This document shows, in pieces, positions 53,903 to 63,535 of a stretch of DNA of 64,000 nt. The position numbers were made by a program, and so were the translations under genes. Numbering within the stretch: the first letter of the stretch is position 1; each line of letters starts with the position of its first letter. The stretch covers positions 1-64,000 of the forward strand of contig NZ_FMIQ01000006.1 in the NCBI RefSeq assembly GCF_900095695.1. Direction: 5' to 3'. The notes under the pieces were generated by a model. It did no database searches. It had not been told where the DNA came from and worked only from the letters and a program-made list of their open reading frames with translations. The stretch comes from Hafnia alvei (GTDB lineage: Bacteria > Pseudomonadota > Gammaproteobacteria > Enterobacterales > Enterobacteriaceae).

Positions 53903-53931
53903 AAAAAAGCCCAGAATACTGGGCTTTTTAA
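53903..53931. terminator. Bidirectional terminator between yccU and hspQ
   Basis: AAAAAAGCCCAG-aata-CTGGGCTTTTT with A- and T-tracts between converging genes. Confidence 0.9.
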
Positions 53932-53947
53932 AGAAAGATTCAGAACG

Positions 53948-54268
53948 TTAGTTTCTCAGCCGCGGTGCTTGTAGCTGATGACGGATTGATTCGGCTAAAT
54001 CATCCATAGAAGGCTGTTCGGGATGGGCGTCGCTGTTTTCGCCATCAAGCTGCGCCTCCGCTAAATAGGTATGCACCGCCTCACCATCATCATTCTCCAT
54101 CACCACGTGATACCACGGCATATGACGCAAATGTTCGTTTGCGGCTAACTCGTCGGCGTCAGGTGCGACTTCGAGTGAATATTCAGGGTCAATATCTACC
54201 ACCACACCCAATGAGCCTAACAGTTTGTGGCGTACCTGCTGTCCGATGCCAAATTTGCTGGTAATCAT
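53948..54268 (-). CDS. hspQ: Heat shock protein HspQ
   Basis: HspQ is a small YccV-fold protein that hastens degradation of certain proteins and enhances Lon. The 106-residue protein matches the family: [28 protein letters not shown], then [25 protein letters not shown]. The start is the ATG at 54268 behind AGGAGGTC; an upstream in-frame start is not supported. Confidence 0.97.
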   Translation of the reverse strand: MITSKFGIGQQVRHKLLGSLGVVVDIDPEYSLEVAPDADELAANEHLRHMPWYHVVMENDDGEAVHTYLAEAQLDGENSDAHPEQPSMDDLAESIRHQLQAPRLRN

Positions 54269-54426
54269 AATGACCTCCTGAGAAACCGTTGCTCTTTCCC
54301 CTGTCGTTGCGGGTCGCACGAACAGGGTTTACCTATAAATATGTGGGCGGAGACGAACGTTTCAACCTTATCCATGGTATATGCCGCTGCATGAAACCGT
54401 TCATGGCAGCGGCGATCGCTTTTTGA

Positions 54427-55620
54427 TTAACCGACTACACGGCAAGCAAAGCCTTTCAGATACAGACCTTCAGGGTAAGATGCGATAACCGGATGGTCGG
54501 CCGCCTGACGATACTGCTCTATAAATTGTACATCACGTCCAGCATCTATGGCGGCGTCGGCTAAAATTTTCTGGAACAATTCGATTGGCATCAATCCTGA
54601 GCAAGAGAAACTCAGCAAAATGCCACCGCTGTTCAGCAAGTTCATTGCCAACATATTGATATCTTTATAACCACGGCACGCACCCGCCAGCTGACTTTTG
54701 TTTTCTACAAACTTTGGCGGGTCCATGATGATAAGGTCAAATTTACGACCTTCATCGCGGTATTTGCGTAGCAGTTGGAAAACGTCGGCACGGACGAATT
54801 CAGCTTTACTCAAATCTAGCTGGTTGAGTTCCACGTTTTGGCGAGCCACATCTAACGCCGCCTGTGAGGTGTCTACGCTAATAACGTGCTCACAGCCGCC
54901 CATCAGCGCGGACACCGCGAATGCGCCAGTGTAAGAGAAGCAGTTCAGCACTTTGGCGTTGGCGGAAAAACGACGCGCGGCGAGTCGGCTGTCGCGCTGA
55001 TCGAGATAAAAGCCAGTTTTATGGCCTTCTTTAATATCAACCAAAATCTGCATGCCGTGCTCGCGGATAGGCAATAAGGCGGGTGGTTCGTCGCCCAGCA
55101 CTAAACCTTGCGCCAAAGGTAACCCCTCTTTTTTACGTACCGCAACGTCTGAACGATCGTAAATTGAGCACTCTGGGTGGCAATGCTGCAGCGCGGCTAA
55201 CAGATTAGCACGCTGGTATTCAGCGCCTGCTGAAAGCAACTGCAGGACGATGAAATTTTGGAATCGGTCGATGGTAATTCCCGGCATGCCGTCAGATTCA
55301 CCGGCGATCAGGCGATAGCCTGTTAAATCATCACGCTCGGCCAGCCATGTACGCCACTGCTGAGCGGTTTGCAGACGATTGATGAAAAAGTCACGATCCA
55401 CGGCTTCCTGCTGATCAAATGTCCAGACACGCGCACGGATTTGAGACTGAGGCGAAAAGGCGGCACGGGCCAGCCATTTTCCCTGAAAATCGCAAACGTC
55501 GATGGTTTCACCTGAAGCAGCATTACCCTCAACGCGGGTCACTGCACCGGAGAATACCCATGGATGGCGGTGGAGTAAGGACTTTTCGCGTCCTTTGGCA
55601 AGAAATAAACGTGCGGTCAT
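54427..55620 (-). CDS. rlmI: 23S rRNA m5C1962 methyltransferase RlmI
   Basis: RlmI methylates C1962 of 23S rRNA. The 397-residue protein has a PUA domain ([35 protein letters not shown]), a central EEHEA-like region, and the SAM-binding fold ([33 protein letters not shown]). The catalytic SFSCSGLM carries the nucleophile cysteine. An inverted repeat (GCCGCTGC...GCAGCGGC, 54383-54413) lies just past its stop and may end the transcript. Confidence 0.97.
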   Translation of the reverse strand: MTARLFLAKGREKSLLHRHPWVFSGAVTRVEGNAASGETIDVCDFQGKWLARAAFSPQSQIRARVWTFDQQEAVDRDFFINRLQTAQQWRTWLAERDDLTGYRLIAGESDGMPGITIDRFQNFIVLQLLSAGAEYQRANLLAALQHCHPECSIYDRSDVAVRKKEGLPLAQGLVLGDEPPALLPIREHGMQILVDIKEGHKTGFYLDQRDSRLAARRFSANAKVLNCFSYTGAFAVSALMGGCEHVISVDTSQAALDVARQNVELNQLDLSKAEFVRADVFQLLRKYRDEGRKFDLIIMDPPKFVENKSQLAGACRGYKDINMLAMNLLNSGGILLSFSCSGLMPIELFQKILADAAIDAGRDVQFIEQYRQAADHPVIASYPEGLYLKGFACRVVG

Positions 55621-55728
55621 GTTAGTTTTCTATGATCTATGATGAATCAGACAAATAAGGTGCGACATTGTCCGGTTATGGGACAAGAAAAGCAAATACC
55701 CAAATCACTCGGAGCTTAGGGAGGCAAT

Positions 55729-56007
55729 ATGTCAAAAGTCAGTATGGCGGCTTATGTTGCAGGTAGCGTTCAGGGCGTCGGTTTTCGCTATAACACGCAG
55801 CGTCAGGCGCGGGCGTTCAATCTTACCGGCTATGCCTACAACATGGATGATGGGCGAGTGGAGGTGGTGGCGGAAGGAGACGCCGACGCGGTCAAGCAAT
55901 TGATTGAGTGGATAAAGCAGGGCGGTCCACGCGGTGCCCGAGTCGATCAGGTACTCACAGAACCGCGTTCGCTACAGAATTTCAGCCAGTTTAAAATCAA
56001 ATACTGA
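55729..56007 (+). CDS. yccX: Acylphosphatase
   Basis: This 92-residue enzyme hydrolyses acyl phosphates. It has the two family signatures: [20 protein letters not shown] with the active-site arginine, and [18 protein letters not shown] with the catalytic asparagine. The end QFKIKY is typical. AGGGAGG lies upstream. It converges with tusE with no gap. Confidence 0.97.
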   Translation: MSKVSMAAYVAGSVQGVGFRYNTQRQARAFNLTGYAYNMDDGRVEVVAEGDADAVKQLIEWIKQGGPRGARVDQVLTEPRSLQNFSQFKIKY

Positions 56008-56337
56008 TTAAATGCATTTCACCGGCTTTGGCAAACCCGCAAGCTTGGTGGCTTGTTTGGCGGGGCCCTTAGGAAATAGACGATACAAATAGCGACTATT
56101 TCCTTTCTCCTCGCCATATTTTTGTGTCATGGCTTTTACCAGCATGCGAATGGCGGGCGACGTATTGAACTCCATATAGAACTCACGCACAAAACGCACC
56201 ACTTCCCAGTGGGCTTCGCTCAGCTCAATACCTTCTTCCATCGCCAGCAAAGGCACCAGCTCTTCGCTCCAATCGCTACTGTTCAGCAAGTAACCCTGCG
56301 CATCCGTCTCAATCTGGCGGCCAGCAAATTCTAACAT
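56008..56337 (-). CDS. tusE: Sulfur relay protein TusE
   Basis: TusE passes sulfur from TusBCD to MnmA in 2-thiouridine synthesis of tRNA. The 109-residue protein has E. coli length and the conserved [28 protein letters not shown], then [29 protein letters not shown] with the active cysteine second from the end. I chose the ATG at 56337 to match the family length; in-frame ATGs lie at 56355 and 56361. Confidence 0.96.
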   Translation of the reverse strand: MLEFAGRQIETDAQGYLLNSSDWSEELVPLLAMEEGIELSEAHWEVVRFVREFYMEFNTSPAIRMLVKAMTQKYGEEKGNSRYLYRLFPKGPAKQATKLAGLPKPVKCI

Positions 56338-56439
56338 CGGGATTGTATCTCTCATCGACAAATCAGCGGCTATTGTAACTCATGGAGCGGCAGCGCGGCA
56401 AAATGAGCAATAAGGGAAGGAGAAGGGCGCAGCTCAGAA

Positions 56440-56466
56440 ACAAGAAAGCCCCGCTTTTGGCGGGGC
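56440..56466 (-). terminator. Terminator after yccA
   Basis: On the minus strand GCCCCGC-caaaa-GCGGGGC is followed by TTTCTTGTTT, about 60 bases past the yccA stop. Confidence 0.75.
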
Positions 56467-56528
56467 ACATTTTGTTGGGTAAAACATCTTGTTGGGTAAA
56501 ACCGTGCTACATATTCAGCTGGGCTGAA

Positions 56529-57191
56529 TTAGTTACTGCGTGCGAAACCCAAAATGCTCAACAGGCTGATGAACAGGTTATACAGGGAAACATACAGGCC
56601 AACGGTGGCACGGATGTAGTTGGTTTCGCCGCCATGAATAATATTGCTAGTTTCCCACAGGATGGCACCCGTAGAGAACAGAATAAACAGCGCGCTAATC
56701 GCCAGCGACAACGCTGGGATCTGTAAGAACAGGTTAGCAACCACGGCAACCAGCAAAATAACAAAGCCTGCCATCATCATCCCGGAAAGGAATGACATAT
56801 TTTTGCGCGTGGTCAGCACGTAGGCCGAGCAGCAGAAGAACACCGCCGCCGTACCGCCCAGCGCCAGCATAATCAGATCGCCTGCGCCGCTGGCGATAAA
56901 GGAACTTAAAATTGGGCCAAGGGTATAGCCCATAAACCCGGTCAGCGCGAACACCGCCAAAATACCGGCAGGGCGATCGGCCAAACGATAGGTTAGGAAC
57001 ATCAGGCCATAGAAACCAACCAGCATCAACAGCAGACCCGGAGCAGGCAACATCAGCACCGTGCTAGCCGTGGCGGTTAATGCGGAGAACGCTAGCGTCA
57101 GTGCCAGCAGAAAATAAGTATTGCGCAACACTTTATGCGTGCTCAGCAGAGAGTCGCGCGAAGATGAGCTGGAAACAACAATACGGTCCAT
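56529..57191 (-). CDS. yccA: YccA: BAX-inhibitor-1-like membrane protein, FtsH modulator
   Basis: YccA is a seven-helix inner-membrane protein that is a substrate and inhibitor of FtsH and can protect a jammed Sec translocon. The 220-residue protein begins [20 protein letters not shown] and follows E. coli YccA closely ([40 protein letters not shown]), ending in [10 protein letters not shown]. The cytosolic N-terminus is the part FtsH pulls on. Confidence 0.97.
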   Translation of the reverse strand: MDRIVVSSSSSRDSLLSTHKVLRNTYFLLALTLAFSALTATASTVLMLPAPGLLLMLVGFYGLMFLTYRLADRPAGILAVFALTGFMGYTLGPILSSFIASGAGDLIMLALGGTAAVFFCCSAYVLTTRKNMSFLSGMMMAGFVILLVAVVANLFLQIPALSLAISALFILFSTGAILWETSNIIHGGETNYIRATVGLYVSLYNLFISLLSILGFARSN

Positions 57192-57462
57192 AGAATTTTT
57201 CTCTTGTGTAATGAATCGATCGGAAAATTATTGATCTAGAGCAAAATAATAGAGAGGAGCACGCGCGCACGAAAGGCGTTTTACCCTTCTTTACTTTGAT
57301 TACAGTGGGAAACTATCCAAAAGAAAAGCGCGATAACGTTGATGTTTTCACCAGTGCGCTGAAAAATAAAACAAACAAACTAATAATTGGCGATTTTATC
57401 GGCATTCGAACATTCTCGTGCTTTACAAGAAATTCCTGTGCCGTTATAGTTCGTCCCGTTGC

Positions 57463-57550
57463 GGAGGAGTGGCTGAGTGGTTTAAGGCAGCGGTCTTGAA
57501 AACCGTCGAGTGTAACAGCTCCTAGAGTTCGAATCTCTACTCCTCCGCCA
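57463..57550 (+). tRNA. serT: tRNA-Ser (anticodon UGA)
   Basis: An 88-base class II tRNA. The acceptor stem GGAGGAG pairs with CTCCTCC and GCCA follows. The D-arm is GTGGCTGAGTGG. The anticodon arm CGGTC-TTGAAAA-CCG has TGA at its centre. A long variable arm and the T-arm GAGTTCGAATCTC follow. It lies after yccA, as serT does in E. coli. Its 3' end is the insertion point of a small island. Confidence 0.97.
57537..57550 (+). repeat. attL-like direct repeat within serT
   Basis: CTACTCCTCCGCCA, the last 14 bases of the tRNA gene, identical to 62277-62290. Confidence 0.85.
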
Positions 57551-57893
57551 GATTTTAGGGAAGTCAATAACTTACAATGAGTTTTTGGTTTATCCTGCAT
57601 GAAGTGATACAAAAAAAGCCCGTGATAACGGGCTTTTTTTGTATCTAAAATCTGAGTTTTTCATCAAAAACCTATCCAAGTGAACCTGATGGCTACCGTG
57701 TAAGGTAGCCATCAATACGGGTAATTAGCTCCGTATAGCGTTTAAACAGTAAAGTCGGGTGATACACCCTTGCTGCAGATCTTCTTTACAGGATTGTAAT
57801 CAACTGTTCCTTGCTGAGCAGTATAGGTTCAATCGCTATGCCACGCTGCTGTATAGCCCAACGACGGGCAAGCTGTTTTCTGGCGTTGGCGTT
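57551..57893. other. Island end without an intact gene
   Basis: This stretch holds a terminator (57611-57640). A short minus-strand open piece (about 57798-57890) encodes RKQLARRWAIQQRGIAIEP and ends at a stop; it looks protein-like, but I cannot place it. A plus-strand frame at 57759-57977 is Cys-rich and unconvincing. It probably contains a gene remnant. Confidence 0.35.
57611..57640. terminator. Bidirectional terminator after serT
   Basis: AAAAAAAGCCCG-tgataa-CGGGCTTTTTTT, 60 bases past the tRNA end and inside the island. Confidence 0.9.
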
Positions 57894-59153
57894 TTATGCT
57901 TGCTGCAGTTTCATTGGAACATCATTTTTCTGTGTTTGATTCATTCGATAAAGCAAATACGTAGAAATTATTCCTAGTATTGTACAGGCAATTGATAACA
58001 AGAAAATATAAGTGTAGCCATCAGAACCATGCTTATCGAGCCAATTTCCTGCCAAAGTGTAGTAGAATGCATCGGGAGAAAAACCAATGAAGGAAGCGAA
58101 GCCAACAACAGCACCAGTTTTTTCTAATGGAATCTTAGACTCGGATACAGATGCGAAGTAGATACCTCTAAATGCAAATAGAAGTATGCTAAGAATAAGC
58201 ATATTAACAACTGCAATCCACATAAAGCTTTCATGTTTAGGTATGAGCATAAATGCGGCGCAGCTAAATAACATGAGAATGAAGCCAAAAAATAACACTT
58301 TAATGGAAGAACCAACTTTGTCGGTAACAATACCAGCAGCGGGTGATGCACCCATCTTGATGACATAGGTTCGTATAATTGAAACTATAGAAACTAACGC
58401 CAGTGGCATAGCATAAACGTCAGATAAATAGGGGCTTAAATAGGTTAGGCTGGAGAAGATCATATAAGTGGAAAATATGATTGCACCAATGAGCCACGCT
58501 TTAGGCATTGATACAACGTTAAATATTGACCTTAAGCGGTTTTTTTCATTGGCATCTTGCGTGGAGTTTTCTTTTTCAATCAGAAAGAATAGAAAAATGC
58601 CACATAGAACAGATGCGGATGAGTAAAGCCATATTACACATTTAAATCCATATGATATTTCAGCGAATTTACCAAAAAAATACAAACCAATAAAAGATAT
58701 CAATGTACCAGCAACACCTGACAGTCCTTCATAAAATCCAAATATGCGGCCCTGCTCTGATTCAGTTCCTTGCATTCGGACAATTTTTATTGATGCTGCA
58801 AAAAAAGTGAGAATCGTTGTGATTCCCCATAAACCTGATATTAACAATATTATACTATATGACGGATAAGTTGAGTAATAAAAACCTAGACCACCAGAGG
58901 AGACTAAAGAGAACGTAATTAGATTTCGACCCGAGAATCTATCTGCAAACCAGCCGCCTAAAAAATATGAAAACATACCTATGAAACCATACAAACTGAG
59001 TGCATTACCTATTTGAGTATGCGACAGTGAAAGAGCTAGTTGCATAGGTTCATAAAATGATGACTTCATGTATGGAAGGCTATACATTGCTGTTGTGCCA
59101 AACGCTAACAAGAATATAATAATAAGCTTTTTTGAGTTATTCTTAATTTTCAT
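57894..59153 (-). CDS. Major facilitator superfamily transporter
   Basis: The 419-residue protein has twelve predicted membrane segments. The loop between helices 2 and 3 carries the MFS motif (GGWFADRFSGRNLIT, G-x3-D-R-x-G-R-like). The second half has a matching PAAGIVTDKVGSS. Overall it resembles YihN-type or sugar-acid carriers, but the substrate is not evident. It lies downstream of the PLP-enzyme gene in the same direction, 92 bases apart, and probably shares its MerR-type promoter. Pairing with a Cys/Met-type PLP enzyme suggests an amino-acid or thiol-compound substrate; this is inference. Confidence 0.85.
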   Translation of the reverse strand: MKIKNNSKKLIIIFLLAFGTTAMYSLPYMKSSFYEPMQLALSLSHTQIGNALSLYGFIGMFSYFLGGWFADRFSGRNLITFSLVSSGGLGFYYSTYPSYSIILLISGLWGITTILTFFAASIKIVRMQGTESEQGRIFGFYEGLSGVAGTLISFIGLYFFGKFAEISYGFKCVIWLYSSASVLCGIFLFFLIEKENSTQDANEKNRLRSIFNVVSMPKAWLIGAIIFSTYMIFSSLTYLSPYLSDVYAMPLALVSIVSIIRTYVIKMGASPAAGIVTDKVGSSIKVLFFGFILMLFSCAAFMLIPKHESFMWIAVVNMLILSILLFAFRGIYFASVSESKIPLEKTGAVVGFASFIGFSPDAFYYTLAGNWLDKHGSDGYTYIFLLSIACTILGIISTYLLYRMNQTQKNDVPMKLQQA

Positions 59154-59245
59154 TTTTAAAACTCTATATGTTAAATATGAAAAATCATTGGCGTACTTAT
59201 TGGGGCTATAAGATATAAAATTTTCTTATAGCATATCCAAGCCCG

Positions 59246-60394
59246 TTAAAAAAAACTTAACGCTTGATGAATATCACCAATAATATCTCTTGATGACTCA
59301 AGCCCAACAGATATTCTAATTAAATTTTCTCCATTCATTTGAACTAGCGTGTGCTCTTCGCCTAAACTGGTAGCGATGGTGATAAGCTCAAAAGCATTGA
59401 TAAGTTTTCTGCTGGCTTGATCTCTTGTATATCCATTTATTCCGTCCTTTAGCTTGAAAGAGACCACTCCGCCGCCATGACCATTCATTTGTTGTTGGCA
59501 AAGTTCATATTGAGGATGTGATATAAGTGATGGGTATTAAACAACTTCAACGAACTCCTCATTGCTAAGATACTCTGCCAAGGCCTCCGCATTTTCGCAG
59601 TGTTTTTTTACACGCATATCTAATGTCTTCATTCCTCTTAAGATCATCCATGCGCTCATTGGAGGCAAGGATGCTCCAGTGAAACAGCATAGGCTTGGCC
59701 ATCTAATCACCTCAATAAGTTCTTTCGAACCAATGACTGCTCCACCTAAAGTATCACCATGCCCGTTAATAAATTTTGTTAGGCTATGGATGACTAAATC
59801 AGCGCCTAATAAGATAGGTTTTTGTAGAATAGGAGTCGCAAATGTATTATCTACGACGACTAGACTTTTGTTTGCATGTGCATAATCACAGATTTTTTTT
59901 ATGTCTACTAAATCTAACGTTGGGTTTAAAGGACTTTCTATATAAACCAGTTTTGTATTAGGCTTTAGTGCTATTTCAACGTTTGCTGCGTTTGTTGCAT
60001 CAACAAAAGTTATATCTACTCCAAATTTTTGTAATAATTGGGTCATTAGAATGTTTGTGTGAGAGAAGACCCCGTTGGAACTGATGATGTGATCGCCAGC
60101 CTTCACCAGTGCAAGTAGAGTTGAGGCAATAGCACCCATGCCAGAAGTGCTAACAATTGCGCTTTCTCCTGCTTCGAGCATGGCTAGTTTGGATTCTAAT
60201 ACTGTAAGTGTTGGATTACATTCGCGTGTATATACATATCCCCAGCTTTGACATAGCTCTTCAAAATGTTCAACAGATGTAGCTGCAAAGGTAGCTGTTT
60301 GAAAAATTGGAGTGGCAAGTGCGCCAGTTGTTGGATCAGGTTGCTGCCCCCAATGAATTATTTTTGTATCAAGATCATGACCAGCATCATTCAT
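59246..60394 (-). pseudogene. Cys/Met-metabolism PLP-dependent enzyme interrupted by an ochre codon
   Basis: The family contains cystathionine gamma-synthase and beta/gamma-lyases and methionine gamma-lyase. From the ATG at 60394 the frame reads TKIIHWGQQPDPTTGALATP, YVYTRECNPTLTVLE (the phosphate-binding tyrosine and arginine), ESPLNPTLDLVDI, and the PLP-lysine region VIHSLTKFINGHGD. It then meets TAA at 59537-59539. The same frame continues as YPSLISHPQYELCQQQMNGH, then GGGVVSFKLKDG, to a normal end at 59246. With the stop read as sense the protein has 382 residues, the usual family length. Tyr (TAT/TAC) to TAA is the simplest cause. Confidence 0.85.
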
Positions 60395-60493
60395 TTCTAA
60401 TCTCCTAGTAACACTGACTTTTTATATATAAGTCATGTGTAGGTTATATAACTTGTTATATTCAGTAGGATAAATAGCATTGATATGCGGTAA

Positions 60494-60524
60494 ACTATAA
60501 AGTCTATAGTTGCTATAGAGTCAA
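60494..60524 (-). promoter_or_regulatory. MerR-type promoter with 19-bp spacer for the PLP-enzyme/MFS operon
   Basis: On the minus strand TTGACT (60519-60524) and TATAGT (60494-60499) are good -35 and -10 hexamers separated by 19 bp. A dyad GACTCTATAG-CAA-CTATAGAC occupies the spacer. This is the geometry of MerR-family activators such as BmrR. It lies about 100 bp before the PLP-enzyme start, and the MerR gene is the next gene upstream. Confidence 0.8.
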
Positions 60525-60687
60525 TAGAAGCATAATAGAGCTGCATCACACTTATTTAATTTCATTCGTTGCACTACGACTGTTAACGAACTGTTGCTGG
60601 TGGCCTTTTTTTGTTGTGTTGGTGTGAGTAATGTTACTCATCATTGAAATGAATTAGTAATACCGGCAATCCCTAAGACCTGTACCT

Positions 60688-61545
60688 TTACACAAGACAT
60701 CTGAGATCAATTTCGCGTTTTTGAACCCTTATTTGTATCTCAGTTAATAGGCCCTTATTTATACCTGTTGATAGCGGATCTATTATAGGAATCTCATATA
60801 CATTATCCTCTACAGGAATTCTTTTGTATTCAACGTAATTAATTATTTTTTTTAAACTGTTATAATTATCTTTATATGGCCCTCGATAAGTTATGCAGAT
60901 AAAATCGCCGTCAGGAATTTCAATGATTTTCTTTTTCGCTTTTTCGTTGAAAAGATCACGTTCTACAACAACAAAACTATTTTCGTAGGTTACTTTTTTA
61001 TTGGTTGTAATGTTTTTTATTGAAAGTATTCCACTAACACCTCCATAAAATATAGATATATTTTCCTCTAAAATATTAGCAATTTTTCTTCTCGAAAATT
61101 CCATTGCATCTTCGTAGTTTAATCCTGGCTCATATCCTATGGATAAAACACTCCTATTAGGAATGTGTTTTCTAGTTATTTCCCCTACATTTTCAGCATA
61201 TATACTATTTTGGATGGTTTCTTTCTTAGTCGTTAAAACCTTTTTAATGAGTTCGAGATGTCTTATTTTGTTCTCAACAAATTCTACTTTTCGCTTGAGA
61301 AGTTCTAATATTTTATCATCACTATCGGTCAAGTGCTTTCTAATTTCTTTAAGTGGTATATCTAAGTACTTCAAGTATTTTATAGTGTCGAGAACGGAAA
61401 ATTGTTCTATTGTGTAATATCGATAATTACTTTCCTTATCAACATATGCTGGTTTGAATAATTCAATTTTATCATAATATCTTAATGCCTGTACGCTTAT
61501 CATATGAAGCTTTGACATTTCACCAATTGAAAAATATCTAGCCAT
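60688..61545 (-). CDS. MerR-family regulator with BmrR-like effector domain
   Basis: The 285-residue protein has the MerR N-terminal winged helix (YFSIGEMSKLHMISVQALRYYDK, then the wing with SNYRYYTIEQFSVLDTIKYLK). A long dimerisation helix (LKRKVEFVENKIRHLELIKKVL) and a C-terminal GyrI/BmrR-type domain (residues ~125-285, with DGDFICITYRGPY) follow. Such domains bind small hydrophobic or cationic compounds. It is very AT-rich, with many ATA and AAA codons. The 19-bp-spacer promoter downstream is its likely target. Confidence 0.9.
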   Translation of the reverse strand: MARYFSIGEMSKLHMISVQALRYYDKIELFKPAYVDKESNYRYYTIEQFSVLDTIKYLKYLDIPLKEIRKHLTDSDDKILELLKRKVEFVENKIRHLELIKKVLTTKKETIQNSIYAENVGEITRKHIPNRSVLSIGYEPGLNYEDAMEFSRRKIANILEENISIFYGGVSGILSIKNITTNKKVTYENSFVVVERDLFNEKAKKKIIEIPDGDFICITYRGPYKDNYNSLKKIINYVEYKRIPVEDNVYEIPIIDPLSTGINKGLLTEIQIRVQKREIDLRCLV

Positions 61546-61783
61546 TACGTGTTCTCTGTAGAACTATAGTTTTTGTATTTTATACTCTACATATAAATAA
61601 AACATGTGTTTTTTACAGGATGTTGACATGGGTGCATGTTTTTTAAAACACTTCAATTACAGAGGTCTAATTCTTTTCAAAAAAAACGAGATTGGAGTTT
61701 AAAATAGTTACTCTATGGCTAGAAATGTTCTGTTTTTGGTGCAGTGAATTAACATATGCTCATATGAGGGCCTTGAGTTAATA

Positions 61784-62161
61784 CTAATACCTTGTCCAGT
61801 CATCCATCAACGCCACACGCTTAGGCCATAACGCCCCACATTGATATGCAACTTCAGCCTTATCTGCAAGTTGATGGGCCTGAGCATGTTCAATCACTTC
61901 GCGTTAATAATCTGTTGTTTCACCAGCCCAGTCACGAAAAGTGGAACTGAAGCCGTGTTGGGTTAAACCTGAATGACCCATTCGTTTCAAGACAGCTAGC
62001 AATGACATATCTGATAGTTTCCCACCACGAGGAGCAGGGAAGACACTGTTATTGTCTTTAAAGCATTGTAAATCCTTTAATAGGGTAACAGCAGTATCAG
62101 ACAGTGGTATACGGTGTTCTTTTCCGGCCTTCATTCTATCTCCGGGCATACGGTACAGCAT
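61784..62161 (-). pseudogene. C-terminal remnant of a P4-type tRNA-site integrase
   Basis: The frame reads DRMKAGKEHRIPLSDTAVTLL, then LKRMGHSGLTQHGFSSTFRDWAGETTDY, the catalytic end of P4-family integrases (usual HGFRSTFRDWA). It meets TAA where the family has proline. The same frame continues REVIEHAQAHQLADKAEVAY...RVALMDDW to a TAG at 61784. The N-terminal two thirds are missing, and one catalytic arginine (HGFR) is serine here. Its position beside the far repeat fits the integrase that placed this island. Confidence 0.85.
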
Positions 62162-62276
62162 AAAGTGTCGGATTTCTTCGGAGGTATCAAGACATCCCCG
62201 AATGGTTTTTTATAACATATTGTTTATTAATGAAAAAATTAACTATTGCTTATATTTTCGAGCATTATTTGGCGGA

Positions 62277-62290
62277 CTACTCCTCCGCCA
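62277..62290 (+). repeat. attR-like direct repeat of the serT end
   Basis: CTACTCCTCCGCCA, identical to the last 14 bases of serT; marks the far end of the island. Confidence 0.85.
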
Positions 62291-62299
62291 AAATTCGAA

Positions 62300-62326
62300 G
62301 GCCACGCTTTTAAGCGTGGCCTTTTT
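62300..62326 (+). terminator. Terminator just outside the island, probable original serT terminator
   Basis: GGCCACGCTT-tt-AAGCGTGGCC followed by TTTTT, 10 bases past the far repeat. Confidence 0.8.
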
Positions 62327-62376
62327 GCTTTGGTATTTTGCTAACCCAAATGCGTTATCTCATGAGGGAAAGCCCC

Positions 62377-63435
62377 CTAGCGAAACACATTCGCCTGGGT
62401 TGCATGGGCGATGTACTCAATGGCTTCCTGCGCGCGCACGCTATTTCCTTCTTTATCCAGCGGCGGTGAATAGACCGCAACCGCATATTTGCCCGGAACG
62501 ACGGCAAAAATTCCGCCGCCAACGCCGCTTTTTGCTGGGATCCCCACGTTATACAGCCACTGGCCCGAGCCGTCGTACAGGCCCGCAATCGCCATTTCAG
62601 CCAGAATCTTTGGCACATTCTCCTCGGCGATAAGACGCTTACCGCTATAAGGTGACTGCCCATGATTGGCAAGCGTCGCGCCCATTTTAGCCAAGTCGAG
62701 GGTAGAGGCATCCACGGAGCATTGGCGGGTATAAAGATCAACGGCTTCACGTGGATTGCTATACAGCCTACCGTACGACTGCATCAGCAAAGCGAGTGCC
62801 TGATTATGCTGATTGGTTTCTGATTCAGACTGATACACTTCTTGATTAACGTGCAGCTGATTATCGGCAAAGGCATTCAAATTACCCATAATCTGCTCCC
62901 ATTTGGCCTCAGCGTTCTTGGCGTTAAGCAAACTCACCGAGCTTATAGCCCCCGCATTCACCAGCGGATTTTGTGGGCGTTCTGGACGCAGTTCAACGGC
63001 TAAACCTGAATTAAAGGGAAGGCCGGTCGCATTCGCCCCCAGCTTATTCAGCGTCTGCTTTTGCCCTTGCTGTTCCATTGCCAGCGCCAGAGTAAATACT
63101 TTGGTAAGCGATTCGAGTGGAAAAAGTGCGTCTTTATTGCCTGCGGAAAAAATCTGCCCATCCACGGTGGCGACAACGATGGCGTAATTATCAGGACTAT
63201 ATTTCGCCAAGGCGGGAATGTAGTCGGCTACGTCACCACGTTTGTCATTTTTAAATTGCGTGTAGGCATTCTGCACTATGGCTGAATAGTTGGTGGTCGA
63301 AGGTTCGGCATTCGGCGCCGTTTTTGCGTAGCCAGTTCCCATCAAACACACGGTGATAAAAAAGGCTGAAATAACCTTATTTTTCATAAGTATTTTGGTT
63401 TGCATAAGTGATTTGGTTTTCATAAGCGTTTTCAT
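62377..63435 (-). CDS. glsA: Exported glutaminase A family enzyme
   Basis: Glutaminase hydrolyses glutamine to glutamate and ammonia. After the signal region the 352-residue protein has the serine-dependent beta-lactamase-like fold: ADYIPALAKYSPDNYAIVVAT, the S-x-x-K in FPLESLTKVFTLALAME, and NPLVNAGAISSVSLL. YGRLYSNPREAVDLYTRQCS and the late SGVGGGIFAVVPGKYAVAVYS follow. Unlike the two E. coli glutaminases it has an N-terminal export signal (MKNKVISAFFITVCLMGTGYA), so it should act in the periplasm. An 18-base tandem repeat gives the start three M-K/Q-T-K-x-L units. The first ATG (63435) is chosen for its AGGAAAC site. Confidence 0.93.
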   Translation of the reverse strand: MKTLMKTKSLMQTKILMKNKVISAFFITVCLMGTGYAKTAPNAEPSTTNYSAIVQNAYTQFKNDKRGDVADYIPALAKYSPDNYAIVVATVDGQIFSAGNKDALFPLESLTKVFTLALAMEQQGQKQTLNKLGANATGLPFNSGLAVELRPERPQNPLVNAGAISSVSLLNAKNAEAKWEQIMGNLNAFADNQLHVNQEVYQSESETNQHNQALALLMQSYGRLYSNPREAVDLYTRQCSVDASTLDLAKMGATLANHGQSPYSGKRLIAEENVPKILAEMAIAGLYDGSGQWLYNVGIPAKSGVGGGIFAVVPGKYAVAVYSPPLDKEGNSVRAQEAIEYIAHATQANVFR

Positions 63436-63535
63436 ATCAGTTTCCTAACAGGCTGAACTGCTGCGGGACGGTAAGGCAGGAAAAGGGAAACATACACCGC
63501 GGCATGTCTCCCTTGAGGTAATGACAAATGAAATG

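Larger units (their letters stand above)
57551..62290. mobile_element. Decayed genomic island inserted at the 3' end of serT
   Basis: The 14-base tRNA end CTACTCCTCCGCCA (57537-57550) recurs at 62277-62290, bracketing 4.74 kb. Inside lie a terminator, an MFS transporter gene, an interrupted PLP-enzyme gene, a MerR regulator and a C-terminal integrase remnant next to the far repeat. The region is AT-rich against the core. Beyond the far repeat is a strong terminator that fits the original end of the serT transcript. The integrase is broken, so the island should no longer move by itself. Confidence 0.88.

Noticed and set aside
56472..56505. Direct repeat of TTGTTGGGTAAAAC near the yccA terminator
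   Set aside because: Two short copies only, with no sign of a functional element.
62052..62633. Plus-strand frame of 193 codons across the island end and glutaminase
   Set aside because: It runs antisense through the integrase remnant, the att repeat and the glutaminase 3' end; the product is Arg/Pro/Ser-rich and not protein-like.
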